This document shows, piece after piece, positions 28,971 to 37,458 of a DNA stretch of 64,000 bases. Source of the DNA: Streptomyces sp. NBC_00154 (GTDB lineage: Bacteria > Actinomycetota > Actinomycetes > Streptomycetales > Streptomycetaceae); NCBI RefSeq assembly GCF_026342835.1, contig NZ_JAPEMI010000001.1, positions 5,834,501-5,898,500 on the forward strand, written 5' to 3'. The notes under the pieces were generated by a model. It made no database searches. It saw only the letters and a list, made by a program, of their open reading frames with translations, and was not told the origin of the DNA. The translations under genes were made by a program, and so were the position numbers. Numbering within the stretch: the first letter of the stretch is position 1; each line of letters begins with the position of its first letter.

Positions 28971-30404
28971 GTGAACGACCAGCAGCGTCGCCGTCCCGCC
29001 AAGCCGCATCGCCGGCCTCAGAAGGACCCGGTCCGGTTCCTCGCCTTCGAAGCGCTCAGGGCTGTCGACGAACGCGATGCGTACGCCAACCTCGTCCTGC
29101 CCCCGCTGCTGAAGAAGGCACGCGCCAAGGGTGACTTCGACGCCAGGGACGCGGCGCTGGCGACCGAGCTGGTCTACGGGACGCTGCGGCGCCAGGGCAC
29201 GTACGACGCGATCGTCGCGTCCTGCATCGACCGGCCGCTGCGCGAGGTCGACCCGCCGGTCCTCGACGTGCTGAACATGGGCGTCCACCAGCTGCTCGGC
29301 ACGCGTATTCCCACCCACGCCGCGGTCTCCGCCAGTGTGGAGCTGGCCCGGGTGGTGCTCGGCGAGGGACGGGCGAAGTTCGTCAACGCCGTGCTGCGGA
29401 AGGTCGCCGCGGACGACCTCGACGGCTGGGTGGCGCGCGTCGCCCCGTCGTACGACGAGGATGCCGAGGACCACCTCGCCGTCGTGCACTCGCACCCGCG
29501 GTGGATCGTCTCGGCCCTCTGGGACGCGCTGGGCGGCGGCCGCGCCGGGATCGAGGATCTCCTCGAAGCCGACAACGAACGGCCCGAGGTCACCCTCGTC
29601 GCCCGCCCCGGCCGTTCCACCACCGATGAGCTGTTCACGGCCCTCGGTGACGAGAACGGGCTGCCCGGCCGCTGGTCGCCCTATGCCGTACGGATGGCCG
29701 AGGGCGGCGAGCCAGGCGCCCTGGCCGCGGTGCAGGAAGGCCGTGCCGGGGTCCAGGACGAGGGCAGCCAGCTGGTGGCCACGGCCCTCGCCAACGCACC
29801 GGTGGACGGCAGCGACACCCGGTGGCTCGACGGCTGCGCCGGGCCGGGCGGCAAGGCCGCGCTGCTCGCCGCCCTCGCCGCCGAACGCGGCGCTGCCCTC
29901 CTCGCCGCCGAGAAGCAGCCGCACCGGGCCCGGCTCGTCGAGCGCGCGCTGGCCGGCAACCCCGGCCCGTACCAGGTCATCACCGCCGACGGCACCCGCC
30001 CGCCGTGGCAGCCCGACAGCTTCGACCGGGTCCTGATGGACGTCCCGTGCTCCGGCCTCGGCGCGCTGCGCCGTCGCCCGGAGTCCCGCTGGCGCCGCCG
30101 CCCGGAGGACCTGGAGAGCTTCGCGCCGCTGCAACGGGGCCTGCTGCGGGAGGCATTGAAGGCCGTGCGGGTCGGTGGCGTCGTCGGTTACGCGACCTGC
30201 TCGCCGCATCTCGCGGAGACCCGAGTGGTCGTCGAGGACGTGCTGAAGGGGCGCGGCGGCCAGCCGGTCGAGGCGGAGTGGGTGGACGCGCGCCCGCTGA
30301 TGCCCGGTGTGCCCGCGCTGGGCGACGGACCCGACGTCCAGCTGTGGCCGCACCTGCACGGCACGGACGCGATGTATCTGGCTCTGCTGCGGCGTACCGC
30401 GTAG
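28971..30404 (+). CDS. rsmB: 16S rRNA (cytosine-967) C5-methyltransferase
   Basis: SAM-dependent rRNA methyltransferase (Sun/Fmu family). The 477-residue product has an N-terminal NusB-like RNA-binding domain (about 20-165) and a C-terminal Rossmann methyltransferase domain: WLDGCAGPGGKAALLAALAA for SAM, the first conserved cysteine in MDVPCSGLGALRRRPE, and the second in VGYATCSPHLAETRVV. The GTG at 28971 is preceded by CGGAG ten bases upstream and by a TAGGCT -10-like element at 28924. It is paired with fmt as in many bacteria. Confidence 0.93.
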   Translation: MNDQQRRRPAKPHRRPQKDPVRFLAFEALRAVDERDAYANLVLPPLLKKARAKGDFDARDAALATELVYGTLRRQGTYDAIVASCIDRPLREVDPPVLDVLNMGVHQLLGTRIPTHAAVSASVELARVVLGEGRAKFVNAVLRKVAADDLDGWVARVAPSYDEDAEDHLAVVHSHPRWIVSALWDALGGGRAGIEDLLEADNERPEVTLVARPGRSTTDELFTALGDENGLPGRWSPYAVRMAEGGEPGALAAVQEGRAGVQDEGSQLVATALANAPVDGSDTRWLDGCAGPGGKAALLAALAAERGAALLAAEKQPHRARLVERALAGNPGPYQVITADGTRPPWQPDSFDRVLMDVPCSGLGALRRRPESRWRRRPEDLESFAPLQRGLLREALKAVRVGGVVGYATCSPHLAETRVVVEDVLKGRGGQPVEAEWVDARPLMPGVPALGDGPDVQLWPHLHGTDAMYLALLRRTA

Positions 30405-30424
30405 GGGCCGGTACCGCCGGCCTC
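30404..30424 (+). terminator. hairpin after rsmB
   Basis: GGGGCCGG (30404-30411) pairs with CCGGCCTC (30417-30424), with one G-U pair and a five-base loop, immediately at the rsmB stop. Confidence 0.5.
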
Positions 30425-30726
30425 ACGCGGTGCGGTGACCTGTTCCGCGTGCGGCCGGTGGCGGAATGTGCATCCCGAGCGTCCGCAGCCGGTGTCCGGA
30501 CCCACGCGCAACGAAATTGCGTAACGAAACCCTCGCCCCCGCGGTGTGCGGTGCCGGGAGAAGGCCGCCGCCGCAAGGCCTGTACCGCTGCCGATCGGCC
30601 CGACGCGGGCCGAATCGCCCGGATCGGGCAGCCGAAACCCCTGGATTTCGCGAACTGTAATGATCCCGTGAGGCTTTGGCCCGCACTCGGGCGGGGAAGT
30701 GCCGCGGAACATGGCAGGCTTGGCAC
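30425..30726 (+). other. gene-free stretch upstream of rpe
   Basis: No gene is seen. Features: the direct repeat AACGAAA at 30510 and 30524 around a CGCAA/TTGCG hairpin; nested complementary blocks at about 30585-30635 (CTGCCGATC with GATCGGGCAG, and GGCCC with GGGCC); and a TGTAATGAT stretch near 30655 that could hold the rpe -10. A structured leader is possible but no known RNA class is recognised. Confidence 0.3.
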
Positions 30727-31410
30727 ATGGCCCAGATCAACCCGAGCATCCTGTCCGCCGACTTCGCTCGCCTCGCCGAGGAGGCGAAGGCCGTCGAAGG
30801 CGCCGACTGGCTGCATGTCGATGTCATGGACAACCACTTTGTGCCCAACCTGACCCTCGGCGTGCCCATCGTGGAATCGCTCAGCCGGGCCACGGACACT
30901 CCGCTGGACTGCCATCTGATGATCGACGACCCGGACCGCTGGGCGCCGCAGTACGTCGAGGCGGGCGCCGGCTCGGTCACCTTCCATGCGGAGGCCGCGG
31001 CAGCGCCGGTGCGGCTGGCGCGGGAGATCCGGGCCAAGGGCGCCCGCGCCTCCATGGCGCTGAAGCCCGCGACGCCCATCGAGCCGTACGAGGACCTGCT
31101 CCCCGAGCTCGACATGCTGTTGATCATGACGGTGGAGCCGGGCTTCGGCGGCCAGGCCTTCCTGGACATCATGCTGCCGAAGATCCGCCGTACCCGTGAG
31201 CTGATCTCCAAGCACGGTCTGGAGCTGTGGCTCCAGGTCGACGGCGGGGTCTCGGAGTCCACCATCGAGCGGTGCGCCGAGGCCGGTGCGGACGTCTTTG
31301 TCGCCGGTTCCGCGGTGTACGGGGCCCAGGACCCGGCCGAGGCGGTACGCGCCCTGCGTGCCAAGGCGGACGGGACGATCGCTTCGGCGGCCTGGGCGTG
31401 CAACCACTGA
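30727..31410 (+). CDS. rpe: ribulose-phosphate 3-epimerase
   Basis: Interconverts ribulose 5-phosphate and xylulose 5-phosphate in the pentose phosphate pathway. The 227-residue TIM barrel shows INPSILSADFARLAEE, the metal-binding WLHVDVMDNHFVPNL, DCHLMIDDPDRWA, MTVEPGFGGQAF, and VDGGVSESTI with the catalytic aspartate. The ATG at 30727 gives the standard N-terminus; GGCAGG lies about ten bases upstream, so the ribosome binding site is weak. An open extension back to 30676 is not conserved-looking. Confidence 0.94.
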   Translation: MAQINPSILSADFARLAEEAKAVEGADWLHVDVMDNHFVPNLTLGVPIVESLSRATDTPLDCHLMIDDPDRWAPQYVEAGAGSVTFHAEAAAAPVRLAREIRAKGARASMALKPATPIEPYEDLLPELDMLLIMTVEPGFGGQAFLDIMLPKIRRTRELISKHGLELWLQVDGGVSESTIERCAEAGADVFVAGSAVYGAQDPAEAVRALRAKADGTIASAAWACNH

Positions 31411-31576
31411 AGCCGGCGGCGACGTCGGCAGTGACGACGCAGCCCGGTCGGGCCCCGGTTGCCGGTCGGCCCGGCCAAGGGCAGATGAACGCGGTCCGAC
31501 GGGACCGATCAAGGATCGCCGGATCTGACAGGATGAACGGCGTATCGAGCGTGTGAACAGCAGTGAGGAGATCGCG

Positions 31577-32602
31577 GTGTCTGCTATGTCGGCGGGACGG
31601 TCCGCCCTGCGGATGGGGCCCGCGGAGCTGGTGCAGGCGGCGGCCATGGCCCGCCGCTTCTACCTCGAGGGAAAGTCGAAGATCCAGATCGCCGAGGAGT
31701 TCGGCGTCAGCCGCTTCAAGGTGGCCCGGGTCCTGGAGACGGCGCTCGAGCGTGACCTCGTACGGATCGAGATCCGGGTCCCCGCAGAGCTGGACGCGGA
31801 GCGTTCCGACGCGCTGCGGGCCCGCTACGGGCTGCGGCACGCGGTCGTCGTCGAGTCTCCCGCGGAGGAGCAGGACGACGCCCCGGACCCGGAGAACCTG
31901 GGCGAGGTCGCGGCCGATCTTCTCGGCGAACTGGTGAACGAAGGCGATGTCCTGGGCCTGGCCTGGGGCCGGTCCACCATCCACATGGCGGCGGCCCTCG
32001 ACCGGCTGCCGCCGTGCACGGTCGTGCAGCTCACCGGGGTGTACGACGCCGGGACCGCCGAGCGCGGTTCGGTCGAGGCGGTCCGGCGGGCCGCCCAGGT
32101 GTCCGGTGGCGAGGCCCACCCGATCTATGCGCCGATGCTGCTGCCCGACCCGGCCACGGCCGCCGCGCTGCGCCACCAGACCGGCATCGCCCGCGCCTTC
32201 GAGTACTTCGACAAGGTGACGGTCGCCGCGGTCTCCATCGGCTCCTGGGAGCCGGGTATCTCCACCGTCCACGACATGCTGACCGACGAGGAGCGGGAGC
32301 ACTACGCGTCGCTCGGCGTCGCCGCCGAGATGTCCGCGCACCTGTTCGACACGGAGGGGCGCCGGGTCGGCCGCGACCTGGGCGAGCGGTGCATCACCGT
32401 CGAGGCGGACCGGCTGCGGCGGATCCCCGAGGTGGTGGCGATCGCGGGCGGTCAGCGCAAGGCGGCGGCGATCGGGGCGGTCCTGCGGTCCGGTCTGGTC
32501 ACCAGCCTGGTGACGGACACATCAGCCGCCGAATATCTGCTGACGGAGTCCGCGGCGCCGCGGCGGCCCGCACTGGAGCGGGCCGACCCGGACGGGGTCT
32601 GA
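31577..32602 (+). CDS. sugar-binding transcriptional regulator (SorC/DeoR type)
   Basis: A 341-residue regulator. The N-terminal winged helix (LVQAAAMARRFYLEGKSKIQIAEEFGVSRFKVARVL) resembles the sigma-70 region 4-like HTH of SorC proteins. The C-terminal part is the sugar-phosphate-binding NagB-like fold (GDVLGLAWGRSTIHMAAAL, VVQLTGVYDAGT, VAIAGGQRKAAAIGAVL). The GTG at 31577 has AGGAG seven bases upstream and is preferred over a GTG at 31553. It lies downstream of rpe, which suggests a phosphorylated sugar as effector, but no transporter or sugar operon is adjacent. Confidence 0.88.
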   Translation: MSAMSAGRSALRMGPAELVQAAAMARRFYLEGKSKIQIAEEFGVSRFKVARVLETALERDLVRIEIRVPAELDAERSDALRARYGLRHAVVVESPAEEQDDAPDPENLGEVAADLLGELVNEGDVLGLAWGRSTIHMAAALDRLPPCTVVQLTGVYDAGTAERGSVEAVRRAAQVSGGEAHPIYAPMLLPDPATAAALRHQTGIARAFEYFDKVTVAAVSIGSWEPGISTVHDMLTDEEREHYASLGVAAEMSAHLFDTEGRRVGRDLGERCITVEADRLRRIPEVVAIAGGQRKAAAIGAVLRSGLVTSLVTDTSAAEYLLTESAAPRRPALERADPDGV

Positions 32603-32654
32603 GCGGGACCGGGCGGCGTTCCGGACGGGCCGCCCGGCGGCCACTGCGCGCCCT

Positions 32655-32690
32655 GGCCGCCGGACGGGCTCCACGCCCCGTCCGGCGGCC
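32655..32690. terminator. bidirectional terminator between the regulator and the terpene cyclase
   Basis: Perfect 14-bp inverted repeat, GGCCGCCGGACGGG (32655-32668) with 32677-32690, and an eight-base loop, between two converging genes. The arms contain the CGCCGGACGGG core of the dispersed repeat family. Confidence 0.7.
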
Positions 32691-32709
32691 GATGTGATGC
32701 GCTACGGGG

Positions 32710-33732
32710 TCAGTCCTGCCGTAGGCCCAGGACCGTTGGCTCCAGGTACTGCTGCGGCTCCTTGTACTGGCTGACGTCCGCCGGGTTGTAGCGCGGCGTC
32801 TGCCGTGACCAGTCCAGATTGCCGCGCATCCAGCTCCGCATGCCGTTCAGGTACGGGACGAGCATCCCGGAAAGCAGCGGGTAGGCCGTCACCAGCTCGG
32901 CCTCGGCAGCCAGGAAGCGCTCCGTCTCCCTGGCGGTCTCCGCGCAGACGTGCTCCAGAGCCTGCTGCTTGCCGTATCCGCGATGGTGCCGGACCAGGTG
33001 GACGAGGTTGTGGATCTCGCCGAGGACCTGTTCCTTCTCGTACGAGTACACGTCATTGGCCCAGCACACGACATTGCACGAGGCTTCGAGCGCGACGATG
33101 AACCGTGGGTCGTTGTGGATCGACTCGGGTGCCTCGATACTGGCCACGATCTCTATCAGGTCCATGCAGACATGTATGGCGCCGGTGTGCCGCCGCTTGG
33201 CGATGTACGTCTCCTCGGACGGCACGACACCCTTCGCCCGGTTCCCCGCCTCCCAGGTGGTGGCCGTGGTGAGGTACGTGATCAGGTGCCAGGCGAACCG
33301 TCGCAGCCAGTGCGAGGCCGCGTTCGGCGTCGTCCGCTTCCACAGGTCGGCCAGGGCGACCACCGCGGCCGGGAGCTCCTCGTCCGGCAGCGGGCCGGCG
33401 CCGGTCCCCTGGACCACTGCGCGCATCAGCGCCACCACGTCGCGAACCCGGTCCGGGCTGCGGCCGAGATGGCCGTCGTCGAGCTGGTCGTCGACGAGAA
33501 ACAGCCAGACGAACCAGTCGGCGACGAGATCGAGATTCTCGGCGTTCGCGGTCGGATACACCATGCCGACGAACGCGCCGAAGTCGGCTTGCTCGAAGCG
33601 TTCCCTGGCTGAATCCCGGTGTACCAGACCGGTGCTGCGCGTCCAGCTGTCGAGGTGCGCACGCGTGTGCGCGACGTGCGGGTTCGTCTGCTGGGGGAAC
33701 GGGCAGTAAATGTCCGGCAGTTCGTTCTCCAC
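32710..33732 (-). CDS. class I terpene (sesquiterpene) cyclase
   Basis: Metal-dependent terpene synthase, most likely acting on farnesyl diphosphate. From the GTG at 33732 the product is 340 residues and begins ENELPDIYCPFPQQTNP, the normal start of bacterial cyclases. The aspartate-rich motif is D81-D-Q-L-D85-D, the NSE triad is N226-D-V-Y-S230-Y-E-K-E234, the pyrophosphate-sensor arginine region is IAKRRHTG, and a C-terminal RY pair is present (TPRYNP). The frame is open to a GTG at 33927, but those 65 residues look non-homologous. Product identity cannot be read. By recall, S. griseus has the epicubenol synthase SGR6065 at an apparently similar location, so a cadinane-type alcohol is a testable guess. 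No P450 or methyltransferase is adjacent. Confidence 0.88.
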   Translation of the reverse strand: MENELPDIYCPFPQQTNPHVAHTRAHLDSWTRSTGLVHRDSARERFEQADFGAFVGMVYPTANAENLDLVADWFVWLFLVDDQLDDGHLGRSPDRVRDVVALMRAVVQGTGAGPLPDEELPAAVVALADLWKRTTPNAASHWLRRFAWHLITYLTTATTWEAGNRAKGVVPSEETYIAKRRHTGAIHVCMDLIEIVASIEAPESIHNDPRFIVALEASCNVVCWANDVYSYEKEQVLGEIHNLVHLVRHHRGYGKQQALEHVCAETARETERFLAAEAELVTAYPLLSGMLVPYLNGMRSWMRGNLDWSRQTPRYNPADVSQYKEPQQYLEPTVLGLRQD

Positions 33733-34028
33733 GGGCGGGTCTGGATCCTCTCCGGTCGTACGTATGACGGAAGTTGGGGCCTTTCCGCCTGTTCCTCGGG
33801 ACTTGGTTGCGACCCGCGGGACCTGCGCGTTTGAAGCTACCTGACCCCTTGTCACCAGGTCCAGGGAAGATGATCGTGAATGGTTGAAAGCTGTTCGGGT
33901 AGTGTCTGTGGGTAAGGCAGGTTCCACTTGCCCGGGACTCCCGCACGCGGCCCTTGTAGGAACGTACGAACGCGGGAGCCGTTTGCTGTGTCTTCACGGC
34001 AGCGACCTGCGCGGTTTCGTATGAAAAA
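33733..34028. promoter_or_regulatory. divergent region between terpene cyclase and guaB1
   Basis: About 296 bases with lower G+C than the neighbours. GGAGAGGA (minus strand, 33746-33753) is the likely cyclase ribosome binding site, rather far (13 bases) from its GTG. ACCTGAC (33839-33845) and GTCACCAGGT (33851-33860) form a nested inverted repeat that could be an operator for either gene. No certain promoter was found. Confidence 0.35.
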
Positions 34029-35504
34029 ATGAGCCTTATGCGTTTTCTTGAGCCCGGCACCGGTCGCTACACAGAGTCCCCCTCGGTCCCGTACGACCTC
34101 ACGTACGACGATGTCTTCATGGTTCCGGGCCGCTCAGCGGTCGGTTCCCGCCAGGGGGTCGACCTCTCCTCGCCGGACGGCACCGGCACCACCATCCCGC
34201 TCGTCGTCGCCAACATGACGGCGATCGCGGGCCGCCGGATGGCCGAAACAATGGCCCGCCGCGGCGGGCTGGTCGTCATCCCCCAGGACATCCCGATCGA
34301 CGTCGTCACCGACGTCATCTCCTGGGTCAAGACGCGCCATCTCGTGCTCGACACGCCGATCGTGCTGACTCCGGGCCAGACCGTCGCCGACGCCCTGTCC
34401 CTGCTGCCGAAGCGCGCGCACGGCGCCGGCGTCGTCGTCGACGACGAGCAGCGGCCCGTCGGCGTCGTCACCGACCACGACCTGACCGGTGTCGACCGCT
34501 TCACCCAGCTCTCCGAGGTCATGTCCAAGGACCTGGTGCTGCTCGACGCGGACATCGATCCGCGCGACGCGTTCAACAAGCTCGACGGCGCCCACCGCAA
34601 GCTCGCCCCCGCGGTCGACGCGGACGGCCGGCTCGTCGGCATCCTCACCCGCAAGGCCGCGCTCCGCGCCACCCTCTACACCCCGGCCACCGACGCCGAC
34701 GGCAAGCTGCGGATCGCCGCTGCCGTCGGGATCAACGGCGATGTGGCGGGCAAGGCCAAGCAGCTCCTCGACGCGGGCGTCGACACCCTCGTCGTGGACA
34801 CCGCGCACGGTCACCAGGAGTCCATGATCAGTGCGGTCCGCGCGGTCCGTGCGCTCGACCCGCAGGTGCCGATCGTGGCCGGCAACATCGTCGCCGCCGA
34901 GGGCGTGCGCGACCTCGTCGAGGCCGGCGCGGACATCATCAAGGTCGGTGTCGGCCCCGGCGCCATGTGCACCACCCGGATGATGACCGGCGTCGGGCGG
35001 CCCCAGTTCTCCGCGGTGCTGGAGTGCGCCGCCGAGGCGAAGAAGTACGGCAAGCACGTCTGGGCGGACGGCGGCGTCCGCCACCCGCGCGATGTCGCCA
35101 TGGCGCTCGCCGCGGGCGCGTCCAACGTGATGATCGGCTCCTGGTTCGCCGGTACGTACGAGTCGCCCGGCGACCTCCAGCAGTCGGCCGACGGGCGCTA
35201 CTACAAGGAGTCCTTCGGCATGGCGTCCGCGCGCGCCGTGAAGAACCGCACGTCGGACGAGTCGGCGTACGACCGGGCCCGCAAGGCGCTCTTCGAGGAG
35301 GGCATCTCCACCTCGCGGATGTTCCTGGACCCGGCCCGCCCCGGCGTCGAGGACCTGATCGACTCGATCATCGCGGGCGTCCGCTCCTCGTGCACGTACG
35401 CAGGTGCGGCGTCCCTGGAGGAGTTCGCCGAGAAGGCGGTCGTCGGTGTGCAGAGCGCCGCCGGTTACGCCGAGGGCCAGGCGCTGCACGCCAGCTGGAG
35501 CTAG
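34029..35504 (+). CDS. guaB1: GuaB1-family IMPDH-related protein, probable GMP reductase
   Basis: A 491-residue IMPDH/GMPR-fold protein with an N-terminal barrel start (YDLTYDDVFMVPGRSAVGSRQ), two CBS domains at about 95-205, and the catalytic-loop cysteine in VGPGAMCTTRMMTGVGRPQ. It belongs to the actinobacterial GuaB1 branch, not the main GuaB2 IMP dehydrogenase. GuaB1 of Mycobacterium has been reported to act as a GMP reductase (recall), which would return GMP to IMP. The ATG at 34029 has no clear ribosome binding site; an ATG at 34038 (MRFLEPG) is equally possible. Two hairpins follow the stop. Confidence 0.85.
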   Translation: MSLMRFLEPGTGRYTESPSVPYDLTYDDVFMVPGRSAVGSRQGVDLSSPDGTGTTIPLVVANMTAIAGRRMAETMARRGGLVVIPQDIPIDVVTDVISWVKTRHLVLDTPIVLTPGQTVADALSLLPKRAHGAGVVVDDEQRPVGVVTDHDLTGVDRFTQLSEVMSKDLVLLDADIDPRDAFNKLDGAHRKLAPAVDADGRLVGILTRKAALRATLYTPATDADGKLRIAAAVGINGDVAGKAKQLLDAGVDTLVVDTAHGHQESMISAVRAVRALDPQVPIVAGNIVAAEGVRDLVEAGADIIKVGVGPGAMCTTRMMTGVGRPQFSAVLECAAEAKKYGKHVWADGGVRHPRDVAMALAAGASNVMIGSWFAGTYESPGDLQQSADGRYYKESFGMASARAVKNRTSDESAYDRARKALFEEGISTSRMFLDPARPGVEDLIDSIIAGVRSSCTYAGAASLEEFAEKAVVGVQSAAGYAEGQALHASWS

Positions 35505-35511
35505 TCACGCG

Positions 35512-35572
35512 CTCCCGGCAGCGCCGGGAGGCAACGAGGAGCAAGTCCGGGCCGCCGACGCGGCCCGGACTT
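35512..35572. terminator. tandem hairpins between guaB1 and the SGNH hydrolase
   Basis: CTCCCGGC / GCCGGGAG (35512-35519, 35523-35530), then a perfect 12-bp stem AAGTCCGGGCCG / CGGCCCGGACTT (35543-35554, 35561-35572). They lie between converging genes and probably serve both. Confidence 0.7.
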
Positions 35573-35598
35573 ATTCCGTCGGTGGGGGAGAACGCCGC

Positions 35599-36594
35599 TC
35601 AGCAGGCCGGCGCGGATACGTACGGCGCGAGCGCCCCCGTGACGGCCGCCGCCAGACGGGCGTGGCCGGCGTCGTGAGGGTGCAGGCCGTCCGCCAGATG
35701 TTCCGGCCCGAGGACATCGCGTCCCGGCAGCACGGACAGCCGGGAGTCGCCCGCGCGGACGAGGTCGGCACCGGCCTCCTCCATCGCCGTCCGCAGCTCG
35801 CGCAGAGTGGCCCCCAGGGCATTCGGGGTGTCCTCGGCGTCCGGGCACAGGAGCGGTGAGACGAGCAGCAACGGCGTCCCGGGGTGGCCCGCGCGCACCA
35901 GTGTGATGAACGCGCGCACCGTCTCGTACAGCAGCGGTGCCGAGAACGGCACTCGTGACCAGCAGTTCGTACCGAACGCCAGCGTCAGTACGTCGGCCGG
36001 GAGCGCCGCGATCTGCTCGGCGACGCACAGCTCCCCGCGCGCCGCCCCCGCGTACCCCAGATTGACCGGGTCCAGCCCGAGCGCGCGGCCGGCCACCGCG
36101 GGCCATGCGTGGGCGGGGCGCGTGGACCACCAGCCCTCGGTGATCGAGTCACCGTGCACCACCCACCGCGGCTGCTCCGGCGCGGGCAGCAGCGTGCCGC
36201 CCACCGCCCGCACGCCGAGGATCAGGGGGGACTGTCCCTGCGGCGGATGGACGGTGAACGGGCCTTCCCCGGGTGGGAGTTCGAGCACGGCGACCGCCTC
36301 CTCGGCGGGCTCCGTGAAGATCTCCGCCACACACCGGTCGCCCTGCCAGAGCGCGAACACGTGGGCGAGGTCGTGCAGCGCGTCCGCCGGGTCGGGCACC
36401 GCGGCGCGGTAGCGGATCTCCACCGCACGCGCACCCGGTGCCAGGAACTCCAGCCGTACCCCGATGGGCAGCAGCGCCCGCGCCCCGGTGTCCCACGGCA
36501 GTCGCGCCAGATCGGCCGGGTCGGCCCGCACCGTACGCACACCGTCCCGCCAGGCCACACCGCGCAGAAAGAGGTCGGGGTCGAGCCAGGTCAT
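35599..36594 (-). CDS. SGNH/GDSL-family hydrolase
   Basis: A 331-residue esterase-like protein with no signal peptide, so probably cytoplasmic. Residues 1-140 form a beta-rich domain. The C-terminal SGNH domain has all four blocks: WVVHGDSITEG (nucleophile Ser), NLGYAGAARGE (Gly), LAFGTNCWS (Asn), and LADGLHPHDAGH (Asp/His). The two-domain form is like sugar-ester hydrolases that remove acyl groups from carbohydrates, but the substrate is not readable. It is divergent from the Lrp gene across 155 bases. Confidence 0.85.
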   Translation of the reverse strand: MTWLDPDLFLRGVAWRDGVRTVRADPADLARLPWDTGARALLPIGVRLEFLAPGARAVEIRYRAAVPDPADALHDLAHVFALWQGDRCVAEIFTEPAEEAVAVLELPPGEGPFTVHPPQGQSPLILGVRAVGGTLLPAPEQPRWVVHGDSITEGWWSTRPAHAWPAVAGRALGLDPVNLGYAGAARGELCVAEQIAALPADVLTLAFGTNCWSRVPFSAPLLYETVRAFITLVRAGHPGTPLLLVSPLLCPDAEDTPNALGATLRELRTAMEEAGADLVRAGDSRLSVLPGRDVLGPEHLADGLHPHDAGHARLAAAVTGALAPYVSAPAC

Positions 36595-36749
36595 CGGGTC
36601 TCCGTTCGGTAGGGGTGCACTGCACCCTTACCCCGCTGCGTCGCCCCGACGTCCGTACGGCCCCGTCCGTCACCGCGTGTTCTACTTCGGGTGCGGCACG
36701 GTGTGCCGCCGTCCCCGAACACCCATCGCAGAGAAGTGATCCACCTGAA

Positions 36750-37205
36750 GTGCGACTGAACGATCTCGACGAACGCATCGTCCACGCCCTTGCCGAGGAC
36801 GCCCGCCGCTCCTACGCCGACATCGGCGCGATCATCGGCCTCTCCGCGCCCGCGGTGAAGCGCCGCGTCGACCGGTTGCGCGCGGAGGGGGCCATCACCG
36901 GCTTCACCGTGCGGGTGGACCCGGCGGCGCTCGGCTGGGAGACCGAGGGATTCATCGAGATCTACTGCAGCCGCAACACCTCCCCGGAGGCGATCAAGAC
37001 CGGTCTGGCGCGCTATCCGGAGATCGCGTCGGCCTCCACGGTCACCGGGGAGGCGGATGCGATCGTCCAGGTCTTCGCCGCAGACATGCGCCACTTCGAG
37101 CAGGTGCTGGAGCGGATCGCGGGCGAGCCCTATGTGGAGCGCACCAAGTCGGTGCTGGTGTTGTCGCCGCTGCTGCGGCGGTACTCCTCGGGGACTCCGG
37201 GCTGA
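36750..37205 (+). CDS. Lrp/AsnC-family transcriptional regulator
   Basis: A 151-residue feast/famine regulator: N-terminal AsnC-type helix-turn-helix (LNDLDERIVHALAEDARRSY, IIGLSAPAVKRRVDRLRAEG) and C-terminal RAM ligand-binding domain (TGEADAIVQVFAADMRHFEQVL). The GTG at 36750 fits the family N-terminus; the upstream open stretch runs through an unrelated gene. It precedes the davA-davB genes in the same direction and probably controls them in response to an amino acid, most simply lysine. Confidence 0.88.
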   Translation: MRLNDLDERIVHALAEDARRSYADIGAIIGLSAPAVKRRVDRLRAEGAITGFTVRVDPAALGWETEGFIEIYCSRNTSPEAIKTGLARYPEIASASTVTGEADAIVQVFAADMRHFEQVLERIAGEPYVERTKSVLVLSPLLRRYSSGTPG

Positions 37206-37327
37206 TCACACAGGCGGGCGACGGCTCTCCGGCCCGTCCTGTCGGGGCCGCGGACACGCACCTGGGCAGGTGGTCCTCGACGAGACCGATATCACCCCTC
37301 TGACCTGCAACGACACTCCACGCAACG

Positions 37328-37350
37328 AATCACCGCCGCAGCGGTGGATT
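37328..37350. promoter_or_regulatory. inverted repeat upstream of davA, candidate Lrp operator
   Basis: AATCACCGC (37328-37336) mirrors GCGGTGGATT (37341-37350) with one inserted G, about 40 bases upstream of the predicted davA -35. Confidence 0.4.
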
Positions 37351-37388
37351 GCGCAATGGATCGACGGTCGGCGCGCAACGCTCGCGCC

Positions 37389-37418
37389 TTGTCCGGCCGG
37401 AATCCCGGCCCGTACCGT
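37389..37418 (+). promoter_or_regulatory. davA-davB promoter
   Basis: TTGTCC (37389-37394) and TACCGT (37413-37418) with an 18-base spacer. Predicted start near 37425, 34 bases before the davA ATG. Confidence 0.5.
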
Positions 37419-37458
37419 CTATACGTCCCCGCCAAGCCCGCACCGCCCGAGGTCTGCC

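Noticed and set aside
29980..31647. Long minus-strand frame across rsmB 3' end and rpe
   Set aside because: It crosses a terminator and two genes with clear motifs; the composition is typical of an antisense artefact.
33733..33927. N-terminal extension of the terpene cyclase as coding
   Set aside because: The 65 residues are not cyclase-like and lie in lower-G+C promoter-type sequence; the start at 33732 puts the conserved PDIYCPFP segment at the usual place. Not fully excluded.
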